Part shown: positions 1-8,648 of the stretch, piece by piece
Layout of the letters: each line of letters starts with the position of its first letter
How positions within the stretch are numbered: position 1 is the stretch's first letter
Assembly: GCF_019091085.1 (NCBI RefSeq)
Contig: NZ_JAGXJY010000021.1
Span: 29,633-93,632 of the forward strand
Origin: Mesorhizobium sp. GbtcB19
GTDB lineage: Bacteria; Pseudomonadota; Alphaproteobacteria; Rhizobiales; Rhizobiaceae
DNA length: 64,000 nucleotides
Reading direction: 5' to 3'
Made by a program: the position numbers and the translations under genes
The notes under the pieces: generated by a model
What the model was told of the DNA's origin: nothing
Databases searched by the model: none
Seen by the model: only the letters and a program-made list of their open reading frames with translations

Positions 1-1
1 C

Positions 2-1735
2 ATTCTCGTGCTGCACAGCATCTGGCTGGCCACCGGTCTGTCGCCGATCGGCAGAACACAGCGCACGCTGATAACCGCGTCGATGGCGGCGGGAATCTCC
101 GGTCTGCTGGCGGAAAATCTCTACGGCCAGGCGTCATACGGGACAATTCTATACATATCTCTTTATTCGATATACTTCCTCATCAAATTGATGAGGGCGC
201 GCTCGACGACGAAAGTCGTTTTGTGGACTGTGCTCCTTGGCGCGCTGATTGCGGCTTCCTTCTGGACCAATCCCCAGCGAGGGATCGTTACCATAGGCAT
301 GCCGCTCATCGCCGCGGCGCTGTGGTCTCTATACAGAACCGGAATCCATCAGGGAGGCGTGACAAGAGCATCCTGGTTGGGCGTGGTCATTTCGATCTGC
401 ACGGGGATGGGTGGCGGAACCCTATTGTACGGAGCGACCATCGCGCATGTAAACAATGTCTCGCGCGATACTTCCGCTGTTCAATGGTTGCCATACGACA
501 AGATCGTCAGCAACCTCGCCGTCCTGGGCAAGGAGGCGCTGATAATCTTCGGAGGGCTGCCGCCGGGCGGCAGCGGACTGCTGTCGCTAGCTGGCCTCTA
601 CGGTGCGCTTCGGCTGATTGTTGCAGTCATGCTTTTGTCGTTGATCGTCCGGTCGGTGGCAACATCGGGGGGAAAGCCGGGCGATGAATTCAGACCGCTG
701 GCCGTCTATGGGTCGGTGGCGCTTCTATCGGTCTGCCTTCTGCAACTGGCTACGACCATTCCGAACCTGACCGATCCGACCAACAGTTCGCGTTACCTGG
801 TGCCGTCGTTTGTCATGATGGCCATTGTGGCGCTGGCCACACCTCTCGACACGCGACAGCGGCCCATCGGATCCATCGCGGTAGCGGTGATCTTTGCCGG
901 ATTGCTGACAAGTGCCTATCCGGCCTTTGTCAGATCAGATGTGCAATCGCGCGTGCACTGGGACCAGCAGGTTTCCCGCGCCACCGATTGGCCGAGCTTA
1001 GCGGCCTACCTGCAGGACAACGGCCTGCATTATGGTTACGCCACCTATTGGAACGCCGGCCTGCTGAGCGTGCTGTCCGACGAACATGTCCTGGTGCGGC
1101 AGGTTACCCTTGACGGCGAATTGCCGATGCCCATGCATTTCCTGTCATCAAACCGTTGGTACCGCCCCGATGCCTGGACAGGAGAGACCTTTCTTCTGCT
1201 GACCCAGGACGAGGCGAATGGGGTCGACTGGGGGCGGCTGACGGAACTCGGTTCCCCGGTCACGCGAAAACTTCAGTTCGGCAACCTTGGAATCTTTGTG
1301 TTCGGGGAAAACATTGCGGCCAAAGTGCCGGGTTGGGATCCTCAATTCAACCAGGCGGTAACATTTCATGCCAACGCGCACGCGCTTACCCAGGTCGGCT
1401 CGCTACAGGAGCGCGGCGACGGGAAAGCGCTTGTCGCGCCACCGCAATCGCAGGGTGCGCTGTACTATGGTCCTTATGTAAATGTCGCCCCTGGGGCATA
1501 TCGCCTTACCTTCGACCTGGAAGCCAACGGCAAACCGGCCACGGTTGTCCGGATTGACGCGGCCTCGTCGCCGGGAGGGACGGTCCTGGCGGAGAAGGAA
1601 CTGACGGAAAGCCACGGGCCGCAACAACTGCTCTTCTCGATCGACCGCACATCGACCATGGAATTTCGTGTCTGGGCCCTGGGGAATGGCGAGGTGGCGT
1701 TCAAATCGGTCACCATCCAGCGAGCAGAGCCGTAG
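2..1735 (+). CDS. Integral membrane protein, GT-C glycosyltransferase-like (5' end cut by window)
   Basis: The frame is open to the left edge, so the N-terminus is probably missing; the first internal start is a GTG at 8. About the first 320 residues carry a run of hydrophobic segments separated by short polar loops, as in polytopic membrane enzymes. The last 250 residues are soluble-looking and end in a beta-rich stretch that resembles a carbohydrate-binding or jelly-roll fold. This layout (many membrane spans, then a large exported domain) is common in polyprenyl-phosphate-dependent GT-C glycosyltransferases of envelope polysaccharide synthesis. No catalytic motif is visible because the N-terminal loop that would carry it lies outside the window. 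Function is therefore inferred from architecture only. The gene is followed within 13 bases by a double-hairpin repeat. Confidence 0.5.
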   Translation: MLVLHSIWLATGLSPIGRTQRTLITASMAAGISGLLAENLYGQASYGTILYISLYSIYFLIKLMRARSTTKVVLWTVLLGALIAASFWTNPQRGIVTIGMPLIAAALWSLYRTGIHQGGVTRASWLGVVISICTGMGGGTLLYGATIAHVNNVSRDTSAVQWLPYDKIVSNLAVLGKEALIIFGGLPPGGSGLLSLAGLYGALRLIVAVMLLSLIVRSVATSGGKPGDEFRPLAVYGSVALLSVCLLQLATTIPNLTDPTNSSRYLVPSFVMMAIVALATPLDTRQRPIGSIAVAVIFAGLLTSAYPAFVRSDVQSRVHWDQQVSRATDWPSLAAYLQDNGLHYGYATYWNAGLLSVLSDEHVLVRQVTLDGELPMPMHFLSSNRWYRPDAWTGETFLLLTQDEANGVDWGRLTELGSPVTRKLQFGNLGIFVFGENIAAKVPGWDPQFNQAVTFHANAHALTQVGSLQERGDGKALVAPPQSQGALYYGPYVNVAPGAYRLTFDLEANGKPATVVRIDAASSPGGTVLAEKELTESHGPQQLLFSIDRTSTMEFRVWALGNGEVAFKSVTIQRAEP

Positions 1736-1748
1736 TGGTGGGCACTAA

Positions 1749-1848
1749 AGCAATTCCAGGAAAAGTGTGATCGGTTTTCCGTCCGGAATTGCTTTAAATC
1801 AAAGAGATAGAGCGGTTCGCCGTTTCCGTGAAACGGTGAAACGCTCTA
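1749..1848 (+). repeat. Double-hairpin intergenic repeat, copy A
   Basis: Two inverted repeats in series. The first pairs GCAATTCC with GGAATTGC around a loop containing the AAAAGTGTGA and CGGTTTTCCG segments. The second pairs the GTTTC and GAAACGGTGAAACGCT arms. It is nearly the same as the element at 4832-4932 (opposite orientation), and its first half matches 46318-46383. It probably ends the transcript of the preceding gene or is a mobile palindromic element. I associate this family with Mesorhizobium intergenic regions from general knowledge. Confidence 0.85.
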
Positions 1849-1899
1849 ATGCTGGCGAAGCCTCGGCGCCAGGACCGATCTGCGGCACCTGCTGAGTTT

Positions 1900-2715
1900 C
1901 TACTTCTTCGCCCGCGCGCCGAACCACGCCTCCACCGAGCGATGCTCGTCCAGCCCGAAGCCGAGAATCTTCTTCTGATCCGCGCTCAGCCCCGGGAAAT
2001 CGGACAAGACCGACGGAAGATGAAGCTGCTGCCGCAGCATCGGGATCGTGAAGACATGGTTCACGCCGCGCCGGTTGCGGTCGGTACGGTTGGTCGATCC
2101 GGCATGGTAGAGCATGCAGTCCAGGATGATGAATGTACCCCGCGGCACGGTTACCTGGACCTGACGCCGCCGCACCGTCTCGTCCGAAGGAAAATCCTCG
2201 CGATGATGGCTGGCGGGTATGACCCGGGTGGCGCCATTCTCGGCGGTGAAGTCGTCAAGCGCGAACAGGGCATTTATCGCCAGAGGCCTTGAACTGACGA
2301 AATGCTGGTAAGGAATGTCGCGATGGAACGCCGCCTGACCGTATTTGCTCTTGTTGGCGCGATTGATCAGCCCGTTGACCTGGTTGACGATGTAGTAGCC
2401 GCCGAGCATGCGCGAGAGCAGCCGCGCCAGCCGTTCATTGAAGACCAGGCTGATGAAGGCCGGGGCGTATTTGGGAAGGACGCGGATGGTGTCGCGCTCG
2501 CCGATCGCCGAAAGATCGTAGCCGGCGGCCGCGGCCTGGTCGGCGTAGGTCGCTTCGGCGACGTCGAAGTCGCTGGACAGCGCATCCAGTTGCTCGCCCG
2601 TCAGGCCGGCGTCGAGCGTCGTATAACCGGTGAGCCGAAGGTCCTCGATCAGAACGTCGATGTCGTCGCGCGCGACCGCGGCCTCCTTCACCCCGTAGCG
2701 ATCTATCTCATTCAC
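1900..2715 (-). CDS. Phytanoyl-CoA dioxygenase (PhyH) family Fe(II)/2-oxoglutarate oxygenase
   Basis: 271-residue PhyH-family protein expected to hydroxylate a small molecule using Fe(II), O2 and 2-oxoglutarate. The iron ligands are visible as H131-x-D133 (in FHRDIPYQHF) and the distal H204 (LYHAGSTNR), followed by an arginine pair near 215 that would bind the 2-oxoglutarate carboxylate. The frame extends further upstream, but that part overlaps the methyltransferase heavily. I chose the GTG at 2715, which overlaps the stop of the upstream methyltransferase gene (GTGA) and follows a GAGGAG ribosome site. The coupling says the two enzymes act together, perhaps tailoring a sugar or a small metabolite. 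The substrate cannot be read from sequence. Confidence 0.85.
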   Translation of the reverse strand: MNEIDRYGVKEAAVARDDIDVLIEDLRLTGYTTLDAGLTGEQLDALSSDFDVAEATYADQAAAAGYDLSAIGERDTIRVLPKYAPAFISLVFNERLARLLSRMLGGYYIVNQVNGLINRANKSKYGQAAFHRDIPYQHFVSSRPLAINALFALDDFTAENGATRVIPASHHREDFPSDETVRRRQVQVTVPRGTFIILDCMLYHAGSTNRTDRNRRGVNHVFTIPMLRQQLHLPSVLSDFPGLSADQKKILGFGLDEHRSVEAWFGARAKK

Positions 2716-3905
2716 AGGCGCTCCTCGAGGCGGCTGGAGAAAAGATACGGATGGAAGACCTTCGTGCCGCTGCCCGGAAATTTCCTTGCCACAGCCGGCC
2801 AGCTGCGCGGATTGACCGCGGCCACTATAGCACTCCCGGGATGCCGGGAAATATACGCGTCGGCGCGCAGCCACGGCCGACCGTCGAGAATGGGCGCCAA
2901 TGGCTCGTCCGTCAGGAACGCTTCGGCATCCTCGACCAGACGGGGCGCATAGGCCCGCAGCAGATTCTGGAATTCCCCGGCGCCGAAGATCGCATAAGGC
3001 TGATCGCCCCGCCATTTCAACGCGCCGTCGTCGATTTCCGACCAACCCATCAGGAAATCCGATCGCGCCGGCGCCAGCGACAGGTAGCGGAGGTCGGCGG
3101 GGTCCGGCGTCGCGGTCAGGTTGGGCTTGAGAACGGCCAGCCGAAAACCCTTCTGCTGCCCGGCAAGCGCGACGCTTCCGATGACCTGCAAACCGGCTGC
3201 GGCGGCGACCATCCGCAGCGATCGTGTGGAGAGGCTCGAAACGTGGTCGAGGAACAACAGCTCGGTATCGGCGACGTCACCATCCGGGCAGATCACCAGC
3301 ACATAACCCTCCTCCGAGATGACGCGCCTGGACGCGGAAAGGAAGGCCCGCGGGTCAAGCGCGTGCTCGAGCACATTTACCGAAAGGCAGAGGTCATACC
3401 GTCCGGTGATTTCGGCTGGCGCTTGCTCGGCATAACCCTGGCGGATCATGGCCCACGCATCACCCCGCCGCTGCGCCGCGGCGACCAGCCGGGGAGCCGC
3501 CTCAAAGCCCAGCGCGTCGCTCAATTGCCAGCGCCGCGCGAGGTTTTCGAGCAGGGCGCCCGTCCCCGCTCCCAACTCGACGACGCTTCGGGGGCGAAGA
3601 GCGTGCCCCAGCAGCGCCGCGGCGGCTTCATCCAGGCACTCGGCATAGCCGTCGGCCCGGGCGGCGTCGGCGGCCGGATCGACAAGGCCTAGGTCGTACC
3701 CGTCACCATACAGGGTATCCCGTTCCTCAGGCTTCAGCGGGACAGCATGAAAGCCATGCCCGCAAGCTAGACACGAAGCCTTCCGAATCGGGCGGCCGAC
3801 GATGGAACCGTCGCTCGTCATGGAACGTGACGGATGCGGCAGTGCCAGCTCCGTCACGGCGTTGGTTCCGCAAACAGGACAAACGGATCCAATCAACCGG
3901 CCCAC
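2712..3905 (-). CDS. Class I SAM-dependent C-methyltransferase with N-terminal zinc-binding module
   Basis: 397 residues. The N-terminus has two CxxC pairs (C9/C12 and C45/C48), the zinc-ribbon module seen in NDP-sugar C-methyltransferases and related enzymes. The SAM-binding motif I is ELGAGTGALLE at 110-120, and a post-motif acidic region follows (LCLSVNVLEH near 175). The C-terminal third (FGAGEFQNLL onward) resembles the C-terminal domain that accompanies this methyltransferase family. It is the first gene of a two-gene minus-strand unit with the PhyH oxygenase, sharing a 4-base overlap. Methylation of a sugar nucleotide or small metabolite is inferred from family; the substrate is unknown. 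Confidence 0.8.
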   Translation of the reverse strand: MGRLIGSVCPVCGTNAVTELALPHPSRSMTSDGSIVGRPIRKASCLACGHGFHAVPLKPEERDTLYGDGYDLGLVDPAADAARADGYAECLDEAAAALLGHALRPRSVVELGAGTGALLENLARRWQLSDALGFEAAPRLVAAAQRRGDAWAMIRQGYAEQAPAEITGRYDLCLSVNVLEHALDPRAFLSASRRVISEEGYVLVICPDGDVADTELLFLDHVSSLSTRSLRMVAAAAGLQVIGSVALAGQQKGFRLAVLKPNLTATPDPADLRYLSLAPARSDFLMGWSEIDDGALKWRGDQPYAIFGAGEFQNLLRAYAPRLVEDAEAFLTDEPLAPILDGRPWLRADAYISRHPGSAIVAAVNPRSWPAVARKFPGSGTKVFHPYLFSSRLEERL

Positions 3906-4105
3906 CCTCCGCCTCCGCCCATATTCGGCTGAGAGCCGTCACGCGTAAATCCCAAAAGCCAACTGGTCGGTCAGCCAAGCAAACCGCGTCCGAGGATAAC
4001 GGCGGCGTTCAGGACTCGTGGCAGAGAGTTCGCAAGAATGAAGGCTCGCTGGAATTCCTAAGCTCGATACGCTTTATGACTATCTACATGGTCAGGAGCG
4101 TGATT

Positions 4106-4348
4106 ATGGACGCTGTTAAGCTGGCGGAGGCCAAAGCCCGTCTGAGCGAACTCGTCGACCGCGTCGAGGCGGGCGATTCGATCGACATTACGCGACGCGG
4201 CAAGCCGGTTGCACGGCTGACTGCCGTGGCTCAGCCCCGGAAGCCGATCGATCTCGCTATGCTGCGATCGCTGACGGCGACCATGCCACCGCAGACCCAG
4301 AACGCCCCCGATCTGGTGCGATCGATGCGGGACGGTGATCGCTACTGA
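4106..4348 (+). CDS. Type II antitoxin, Phd/YefM (VapB) family
   Basis: 80-residue antitoxin. The start is the ATG at 4106 with an AGGAG ribosome site seven bases upstream; earlier in-frame starts lack one. The N-terminus, MDAVKLAEAKARLSELVDRV, is typical of the Phd/YefM DNA-binding fold, followed by GDSIDITRRGKPVARL, the conserved strand-turn segment of this family. The C-terminal 30 residues would be the unstructured toxin-binding tail. The stop lies four bases before the PIN-toxin start, as in standard vapBC operons. It should neutralise the toxin and repress its own promoter. It lies in a repeat-flanked cassette next to conflict-system genes. Confidence 0.9.
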   Translation: MDAVKLAEAKARLSELVDRVEAGDSIDITRRGKPVARLTAVAQPRKPIDLAMLRSLTATMPPQTQNAPDLVRSMRDGDRY

Positions 4349-4352
4349 TGCC

Positions 4353-4778
4353 ATGCCCTATCTCGACACGTCCTTGATCGTCGCGGCACTCTCCAATGAA
4401 GCGATGACGCCGCGCGTTCAGACTTGGCTGGCAACGCAGGATCCAGAGCAGCTTCTCATCAGCGATTGGACCATCACCGAGATGTCCTCGGCAATGGCGA
4501 TCAAGTTGCGGACCGGACAGATCGACATAGAGCAGCGCGCATCGATGCTCGCTATGTTCAACAAGCTGGTCGCCGAGAGCTTCACCGTGGTCACAGTGAC
4601 TGGCGCGCAGTTCCGGACGGCAGCGAGGTTTGCCGATCAGCGTACGCTTGGGCTTCGCGCCGGGGATGCGCTTCACCTCGCAATTGCTTCAGAGCATGGC
4701 GTTACGCTGCATACGCTCGACCAGCAACTTGCCGCGTCCGGTCCGTCGCTCGGCGTACCGACGCAGTTGCTGGCATGA
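4353..4778 (+). CDS. PIN-domain toxin, VapC-like ribonuclease
   Basis: 141-residue PIN-domain protein. The acidic metal-binding residues expected for VapC RNases are present: D5 (PYLDTSLIV), E43 (WTITEMSSAM), D105 (AGDALHLAIA) and D123 (HTLDQQL). I chose the ATG at 4353 because the PIN fold normally begins two to four residues before the first aspartate; a GTG at 4335 would add six residues and overlap the antitoxin. VapC toxins cleave tRNA or rRNA when the antitoxin is degraded; the target here is not predictable. It is cotranscribed with the antitoxin gene. Confidence 0.9.
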   Translation: MPYLDTSLIVAALSNEAMTPRVQTWLATQDPEQLLISDWTITEMSSAMAIKLRTGQIDIEQRASMLAMFNKLVAESFTVVTVTGAQFRTAARFADQRTLGLRAGDALHLAIASEHGVTLHTLDQQLAASGPSLGVPTQLLA

Positions 4779-4831
4779 AACAGGCTGCGGACAGGGCGTT
4801 GCCGGGGTTTTGATACCGTCAGGCCGCTCGA

Positions 4832-4932
4832 TAGAGCGTTTCACCGTTTCACGGAAACGGTGAAACGCTCTATCTCCTTGTTTTTACGCAATTCCGGACG
4901 GAAAACCGCTCACACTTTTCCTGGAATTGCTC
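4832..4932 (-). repeat. Double-hairpin intergenic repeat, copy B (inverted relative to copy A)
   Basis: Reverse-complement copy of the element at 1749-1848, with both hairpins intact. The outer arm GAGCGTTTCACCGTTTC pairs with GAAACGGTGAAACGCTC, and GCAATTCC pairs with GGAATTGC. Together with copy A it brackets the methyltransferase/PhyH/toxin-antitoxin cassette. Lying downstream of the toxin gene, it may also serve as its terminator. Confidence 0.85.
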
Positions 4933-4983
4933 TAAAAAATGGCACTTCTTCCGTGATTGGCCTCACCTTCGCGAGACATCGCC

Positions 4984-6957
4984 TCAAACGACCAAGTCCG
5001 ACGGGCCGTTGATGGAGCGGAAGGCGCCGCGGCTGCCCGCCAATCCCTCCGACTTGCGAACCTTGGCAAGCGGGTCATGCTTTGCCAGATGCGCGACATC
5101 GAGCCTGGCGAGCTGGCCGATCTGGTCAATTTCCACCTGGTAGGTCTTGTATGGCCCGTAGACGAACTCTCCGGTCAGTCCCTTGATCATGTCGCCCTGG
5201 CACAGAAGATATCCCGTTACGGACGGTTTTCCGGTCTCGTCGTTGATGATCGCAACGATCTTCCAGAACGATTCCGGCAGCTTTACAAGCCCCCTGTAGT
5301 CGGCGTCGCGGTCGCCGAAAACAGGCCCGGTGAAGACGCTGATCTTAAGCCCGCGCGTGCGCGCGTTCGAGAGCACATAGTCTTCCAGACCGACCCAGTC
5401 ACGCTGGTTCAAATCCTCGTGCTGGGGAGCGGCGTTGGTGTAATGAAAGGTGTCGAGATTGGCTTCCGAGGCCAGATCGAGAGGCCCCCATACCGGGTCT
5501 TCACGGCGCACCATATGCCCGCGATCCAGCGGGTTCCTGGCATAGGCGGCATTATCGACCTGCAGGTCATCGCCGACCCTGCCGTCGATATACCATTTAT
5601 CGACACGACCCATGCGCTTGGCCTGGCCGCCATCGATGTTGACGGCGGTCATCAGCGGCAGCTTTCGGCTCTTGCACATCCATACGGAAAAATGGCGGTA
5701 TTTCAGCTCCTTCGTCGGCTGACCCGAGTCCGCGTCGGTGAGCCCGATGAGGTCGTCCTGCCATTGCGCTCCCGGCTTTGGCGGTTCGATCGGCTTGGAC
5801 TTGCCGAGGAAACCCGTGTTGTAGCCATCGCGGTCGCGGAAATGTTCCGGCTTGTGGCGGCCGTCCCCTGCAGCTTCCGTACCGGCCTTTGAAGGCACGA
5901 CGCTGACGCTGGTCAGCCCTTTCAGCGCGGCGTTGATCTCGGAGGCCGGAACGGCGTAGTTGGCGATCTTGTAGTCGCCCGCAAAATGCAGCCCGACGGC
6001 CTTGCCGCTGTCGCGGTCGATGACCACCGATCCCGAATTGCCGCCCAGCGTCGTCGCGTCATGCGTGAACTCGGGCGAAGCGTCGGAGACACCGGTCACG
6101 TCGCCGAAAGCAAAACGTTTCACATCGAAGATATCGCCAAAATACTCCGCCACATCCTCGGGATCGCTGCGGCTGTCATAGGCCGGATAGCCGATCACGC
6201 CGATCGGCGCGCCGACCTTCAATTGCGCGGTGGAGAGATCGATCTCATCCAGCTTGCGCAATTCCTCGCCCTCGACTTCCAGCAATGCGATGTCGGATGC
6301 GCCGCTGCCCGCCATGAAGACGACCTTGACGACCGGAGCCTGGCGCGCGCCCACGCCCTGTTGCTCCTCGAGGAAATCCACGTTCACCTGGTAGTCGCGG
6401 AAGTTCGGCAGTGTCATGAAATTATAGGCACCCCTGCCGTCGGCCCGTGCAAACTCCTCGGCGACATGACGGTTCGTCACCATGATCGCCTTGGTCTCCG
6501 ACAGCTTTCTGACGATCCAGCCAGTTCCGACGAAGGGCCTGCCCGGGACGTTGCCGAGTTCGACGCGCGCGGTGCGCGCGATCGCCGGATCGATCTTGTC
6601 GCGCTTGAGGCCATCGACGATCAGCTTGACCTGCGGGACCATGTTTGCGGGGCGGACGAAGGTCCCTTTCTGCACCAGCAGCGGCGGGCGGATGATCTTG
6701 AGCACGATCGCTTCCAGCTGAGCGCGGCCCAGCGTCGGCGGCGACTCTGCGAACGCCATCGATTCGAGCATTGGCCCCCGCGCCCCACGCAGCGACGCCT
6801 CCGCCTTGATCGATTCCAGCTTCTCCTGGCCGATCGCCTCCGGCGTCAGGGCGTCGACGCCGAGCTTCTCGCGAACCTCGTCGAGCAGCTTGGGATTGAG
6901 CCGCTCGATCGAACGAAGCGAGGCACTTTCGAACGTGGCGTTGCGCGTCGGGCTCAT
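4984..6957 (-). CDS. Trypsin-like serine protease fused to DNA/RNA non-specific (NUC) endonuclease
   Basis: 657 residues with two enzymes in one chain. After a helical N-terminus of about 130 residues comes a trypsin-fold protease with a full triad: H164 (TNRHVAE), D222 (SDIALLEVE) and S308 (GGNSGS). The C-terminal part (about 395-625) is a beta-beta-alpha-metal NUC endonuclease: DRGHM at 478-482 supplies the general-base histidine (H481), and TNAAPQ (N508) supplies the metal-binding asparagine. There is no signal peptide, which suggests a cytoplasmic effector rather than a secreted enzyme. The start overlaps the stop of the upstream TPR-protease gene by four bases (ATGA), so the two are coupled. 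A protease and nuclease in one chain, next to a second protease, fits a proteolytically controlled suicide nuclease; that role is inferred. Confidence 0.88.
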   Translation of the reverse strand: MSPTRNATFESASLRSIERLNPKLLDEVREKLGVDALTPEAIGQEKLESIKAEASLRGARGPMLESMAFAESPPTLGRAQLEAIVLKIIRPPLLVQKGTFVRPANMVPQVKLIVDGLKRDKIDPAIARTARVELGNVPGRPFVGTGWIVRKLSETKAIMVTNRHVAEEFARADGRGAYNFMTLPNFRDYQVNVDFLEEQQGVGARQAPVVKVVFMAGSGASDIALLEVEGEELRKLDEIDLSTAQLKVGAPIGVIGYPAYDSRSDPEDVAEYFGDIFDVKRFAFGDVTGVSDASPEFTHDATTLGGNSGSVVIDRDSGKAVGLHFAGDYKIANYAVPASEINAALKGLTSVSVVPSKAGTEAAGDGRHKPEHFRDRDGYNTGFLGKSKPIEPPKPGAQWQDDLIGLTDADSGQPTKELKYRHFSVWMCKSRKLPLMTAVNIDGGQAKRMGRVDKWYIDGRVGDDLQVDNAAYARNPLDRGHMVRREDPVWGPLDLASEANLDTFHYTNAAPQHEDLNQRDWVGLEDYVLSNARTRGLKISVFTGPVFGDRDADYRGLVKLPESFWKIVAIINDETGKPSVTGYLLCQGDMIKGLTGEFVYGPYKTYQVEIDQIGQLARLDVAHLAKHDPLAKVRKSEGLAGSRGAFRSINGPSDLVV

Positions 6958-8648
6958 GATTTTGTCTTTCCCTTGCCGGTTGCCTTGGAGCTACTTTGAG
7001 CGGGCGCCTTCTTGCCGCGCGCCTTAGGCGAAGACGACGCCGCCATAGCTCGCTTGATGGCGACAATCCACAGGCCTTCGTTAGCGTCGTAGACTTCGCG
7101 CTTGCCATTCAGCCTGGGTATCAGACGCCCACCGGCGTGATGCACGCCGATGACGCCCCATGCCGCATCGAAAACCGGACTGCCGGAGCTGCCATACTCG
7201 GTCGGGGCGCGATAATGGACGCGGCAGGGCGACTGACTGGCAGCGCTGCTGACGATCGCAAGCTCGTAGTCGAGCAGCACGTTGTCCTCGAAGGAAAAGC
7301 TGACCTCCCGGCCACTGGGGTGACCTATGATGTAGACCCGGGGTGTTTCGGGTTGAAGCGACGGCAAGCTGCTGGCGATGCGTAACGGCTGGACATCGCC
7401 CGGCAATTGCTCGTCGAGCCGCAACACACTGACATCGTGCTGATCGGGCGGCGATTGCCACACAATCTCGGACACGGCGTAGCGTCTCGTCTTGTCCTGA
7501 CGGCCGAGTATTTCGAAGGTGACGGTTGCCTCGCGCGGGGTCGCCGCTTTCTCGAGAGGAGGATCGCTGACCACATGGGCGTTGGTGATGACCAGCAGCT
7601 CCTTGCCCAGATGCGGCGCCAGATCGCTGCCGCGTACCACGAAGCCGGTGCCGTGCGGCTCTCCGTTCTTATGGATCATGGCGACGGATTGCGCCATCTT
7701 GAACCCTTCTTGCAGCCAGCTGTAGGAGCGCGCGCCGACATTGCCAAGCACGTTCTGGTGCTGTGCCCTGGACACCGCCGCCAGATCACCCAGCGCCTCG
7801 GCCGGAACCGAGAATCCGCCGCCAGGCAGGTCGCCCAGCATGCCGATCAGCGGCGCCAGGATCAGGCGCCCCCATCCGTGTTCGCCCGCACGCCAGAGCT
7901 GGTTGAGCTGGCGCACGGAGCCTGCGAGCGCGAAGACATCAGGATTTCGTTGCGCGTAATAGCTGTACCATTTGAGGGCTTCATCGTGCCTGCCCAGGCC
8001 AACCAACGCTTCGCCGGCGGTCGCATAGTCCCACAACTCCGGTTTCGGCTTCGCCTCGATCAGGGCGAAGATTTCGCCGGCAGCGGCCTTGGCGCCTTTG
8101 AGCTCATCATCCGACAGAAACAAACCACCGTCCCACGCTGCGATCGCAACATGGTTCACGCCCTGATAGGTAAGATTGGGGTCTTTGACCCACGCATCAC
8201 GATAGTGGCCGAACGAGGCGCGCGTGGCTTCCCGCGCCACATCATCTCGCTTTCCGCGTGCGCGAACCGCGCGATCCTTCCAGGCGCGGCCCAACGCGCC
8301 CTTGGCCTCGCCCCACTCATAATCGGAAATCGCCGGGTCGGCGATCAACGCTTCAAGAATACGGATGGCGGGGATGGTTTCGCCGCGCTCGATCAAAGCC
8401 TGCGCGAAGTGCCGGGTCACTTGGTGGTCACGGCAGCCGTCATCGAGGAAGGCCTGCGCCATGCGCCGCATGAACACGAAGCGACGATGCTTGCGCAGGC
8501 CATTGAGGGCGCGGCGCGCCTCTTCCGCGTCAATGGTGCCCTTCTCTATCGGCAGCTGGGCGATCAAGGCTTCACAGGCCTTGCGAAGAGCCTCGATGCT
8601 GGTGCCGCCAGCGGCCTGCACGACCGCGTCGACAAGCTCCTTGATCAT
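6954..8648 (-). CDS. TPR-repeat protein with C-terminal trypsin-like serine protease
   Basis: 564 residues. Positions 1-310 are all-helical, and the phrase TYQGVNHVAIAAWDGG near 160-175 recalls the TRAFs-binding/TPR-S type of tetratricopeptide region found in bacterial conflict proteins. Positions 320-525 form a trypsin-fold protease with the triad H358 (TNAHVV), D405 (HDVSVLRL) and S488 (GSSGSP). The last 40 residues are a Lys/Ser/Ala-rich tail. There is no signal peptide. A GGAGG lies 11 bases before the ATG, which is rather far. It is the first gene of a coupled pair with the protease-nuclease. A natural reading is that the TPR region senses a trigger and the protease cleaves a target, possibly the downstream fusion protein. 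This is inference from architecture. Confidence 0.85.
   Translation of the reverse strand: MIKELVDAVVQAAGGTSIEALRKACEALIAQLPIEKGTIDAEEARRALNGLRKHRRFVFMRRMAQAFLDDGCRDHQVTRHFAQALIERGETIPAIRILEALIADPAISDYEWGEAKGALGRAWKDRAVRARGKRDDVAREATRASFGHYRDAWVKDPNLTYQGVNHVAIAAWDGGLFLSDDELKGAKAAAGEIFALIEAKPKPELWDYATAGEALVGLGRHDEALKWYSYYAQRNPDVFALAGSVRQLNQLWRAGEHGWGRLILAPLIGMLGDLPGGGFSVPAEALGDLAAVSRAQHQNVLGNVGARSYSWLQEGFKMAQSVAMIHKNGEPHGTGFVVRGSDLAPHLGKELLVITNAHVVSDPPLEKAATPREATVTFEILGRQDKTRRYAVSEIVWQSPPDQHDVSVLRLDEQLPGDVQPLRIASSLPSLQPETPRVYIIGHPSGREVSFSFEDNVLLDYELAIVSSAASQSPCRVHYRAPTEYGSSGSPVFDAAWGVIGVHHAGGRLIPRLNGKREVYDANEGLWIVAIKRAMAASSSPKARGKKAPAQSSSKATGKGKTKS

Noticed and set aside
4957..5892. Long plus-strand open frame of about 311 codons
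   Set aside because: It is antisense to the protease-nuclease gene, which has clear catalytic motifs; the plus-strand translation has no family character and its codon pattern mirrors the real gene.
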